Of a stretch of DNA of 5,939 bases, positions 5,014 to 5,939 are shown one piece after another (within the stretch, counting starts at the first letter, position 1; every line of letters begins with the position of its first letter). A model generated the notes under the pieces. The model saw only the letters and a program-made list of their open reading frames with translations. It was not told the origin of the DNA and did no database searches. This DNA is from JARRNO01 sp037384885 (GTDB lineage: Bacteria > Acidobacteriota > UBA4820 > DSQY01), in the NCBI GenBank assembly GCA_037384885.1, contig JARRNO010000131.1, positions 1 through 5,939 on the forward strand. The letters are read 5' to 3'. Both the position numbers and the translations under genes were made by a program.

Positions 5014-5939
5014 ATGAAGCGACCCATCCGCTCCTTGACGTTCATCGCCGTCCTCGGGTTCATTGGAATCGCATGGATGTTTCCGGCGCTTCCGATACGG
5101 GCCGCCGAGCCCGGTTTCGCCGCCGTCAAGGCGAAGGCGGAAAAGCTCTACCAAGAAGGCGCCTACGGCGCCGCCCGAAAAGCCTACCAGGTGCTCGATC
5201 TCAAAACGCTTACCAAAGACCAGGCGCGCTGGGTGGAATTCAGGCTGGCCGACACGCTGTGGCGTACCGCATCGATCGAGTACCCGGACGATTACTCGCA
5301 GCTCGAATGGGCCCGGGCCAAGCTGGAAGCTTTGGCGGCCCGGACGCTGCGGGTCACGGACCGGGACGAGACTTGGGCAGATATCCAGCTCTCTCTGGGT
5401 GACTTCTGGTGGACAAGGAGGAATTGGAGTAATTGGGAAAAGGCCGGGCCATATTATGAAAAGGCCTTGGAATGGTGGGCCGGCCGGCCGAAAGGAGAAG
5501 AGGCGGCGGACCATTACCTTGGGATCCTTTGGTCCATGGCGGCGCCCACGGAAGACGATTGGAGCACGTGGCGAAGCCACCCGGGTGATGAAATCTCCCG
5601 TGACGCGCTGGAAAACGCCCTTCGAATCGCCACCACGACAGAACAGAAGATCCATCTTCACTATCTTCTAGCCAGGAATCTCGTTCTGAAACGGAAAACC
5701 GTTCGGCCGGGAGAGGTGCAGGCCCAATTCGAGGCCGTGCTCCAGGCCGGAAAGACATCCAAGTACTATGACGATGCGCTGTATCAGTATGCCTGCTGGT
5801 TTGAAAAAAGCCACAAGATCCAGGAGGAAGATGGAATCATCGATTCGCCCCCGGATTATTCGCGCACACTTGCGTTGTACCGCCGCTACCTGAAGGAATT
5901 CAAGAAAGGAGAAGGCGCTCACTGGAAGGCGGTCAAGTC
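5014..5939 (+). CDS. Secreted TPR-like protein, N-terminal part; possibly start of a large MG2/alpha-2-macroglobulin-like protein (3' end cut)
   Basis: The frame is open from the ATG at 5014 to the right edge, giving 308 residues without a stop. GGGAG at 5003-5007 is a good RBS. A signal peptide is clear: MKRPIR, a hydrophobic core at about 8-24 and a likely cleavage near Ala30-Ala31. After it come helical repeats of TPR type, for example KAEKLYQEGAYGAARKAYQ (41-59), WVEFRLADTLWRTA (73-86), WADIQLSLGDFWWTRRN (121-137), YYEKALEWWAG (147-157) and a later run with ALYRRYLKEF. Tryptophan is unusually common, 16 in 308 residues by my count. The phrasing LADTLWR, SLGDFWWTRRN, YYEKALEWWAG and YDDALYQYA matches my memory of the N-terminal region of very large bacterial proteins carrying MG2/alpha-2-macroglobulin domains, but none of those domains lies inside the window. 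TPR domains generally serve protein-protein contacts. It is the likely partner of the exported gene 118 bases upstream. Confidence 0.8.
   Translation, partial: MKRPIRSLTFIAVLGFIGIAWMFPALPIRAAEPGFAAVKAKAEKLYQEGAYGAARKAYQVLDLKTLTKDQARWVEFRLADTLWRTASIEYPDDYSQLEWARAKLEALAARTLRVTDRDETWADIQLSLGDFWWTRRNWSNWEKAGPYYEKALEWWAGRPKGEEAADHYLGILWSMAAPTEDDWSTWRSHPGDEISRDALENALRIATTTEQKIHLHYLLARNLVLKRKTVRPGEVQAQFEAVLQAGKTSKYYDDALYQYACWFEKSHKIQEEDGIIDSPPDYSRTLALYRRYLKEFKKGEGAHWKAVK

Noticed and set aside
4401..5129. Reverse-strand open frame of 242 codons across the last intergenic gap
   Set aside because: It is antisense to the end of one gene and the signal peptide of the next. The hydrophobic bits are reverse readings and show no family pattern.
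4810..5661. Reverse-strand open frame of 283 codons bridging the last gap
   Set aside because: It covers the ends of two good forward genes and their RBS. The product has no coherent domain and shows the Pro/Arg-rich bias of a shadow frame.
1..5939. CRISPR array, tRNA, insertion sequence, toxin-antitoxin or phage-defence system
   Set aside because: I found no regularly spaced direct repeats, tRNA cloverleaf, transposase or terminal repeats, and no small gene pair or nuclease/ATPase motifs. The patatin alone is not enough to call a CBASS-type effector, because no cyclase gene is adjacent inside the window.

Overview
The window is a GC-rich stretch of bacterial chromosome in which every supported gene reads on the + strand. 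It holds six protein genes, the first cut by the left edge and the last by the right edge. I see no tRNA, rRNA, CRISPR array, insertion sequence or phage gene. GC-biased third positions, good Shine-Dalgarno sequences and the make-up of the proteins fit a Gram-negative bacterium. My best guess is a Desulfobacterota (deltaproteobacterial) lineage such as the Syntrophobacterales. That rests on the general look of the proteins, not on a marker gene.

Layout from left to right: (1) the near-complete C-terminal part of a DUF2569-type four-helix membrane protein (edge to 461). (2) 25 bases later, a patatin-like phospholipase/acylhydrolase with intact catalytic motifs (487-1506). (3) After a 169-base gap with GC-rich palindromes, an exported DUF4410-type protein (1676-2362), followed 12 bases after its stop by a strong 13-bp hairpin. 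(4) A small four-helix membrane protein of a conserved but uncharacterised type (2462-2854). (5) A 650-residue exported protein of unknown function whose two halves look like diverged copies of one module (2943-4895). (6) The beginning of a secreted, tryptophan-rich helical-repeat (TPR-like) protein that runs off the right edge (from 5014). Its N-terminus resembles the N-terminal region of very large bacterial MG2/alpha-2-macroglobulin-like proteins.

The common theme is the cell envelope: two integral membrane proteins, one lipid hydrolase and three proteins with cleavable signal peptides. Genes 1 and 2 are tightly spaced and are probably co-transcribed. Genes 3 to 6 are 88 to 118 bases apart on the same strand, so they could be one operon or several units. 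No catalytic pathway links them. The most novel parts are the 650-residue duplicated protein and its pairing with the large secreted TPR-like protein. No defence, CRISPR or mobile system is supported, and the DNA looks like an ordinary but poorly characterised envelope gene cluster.
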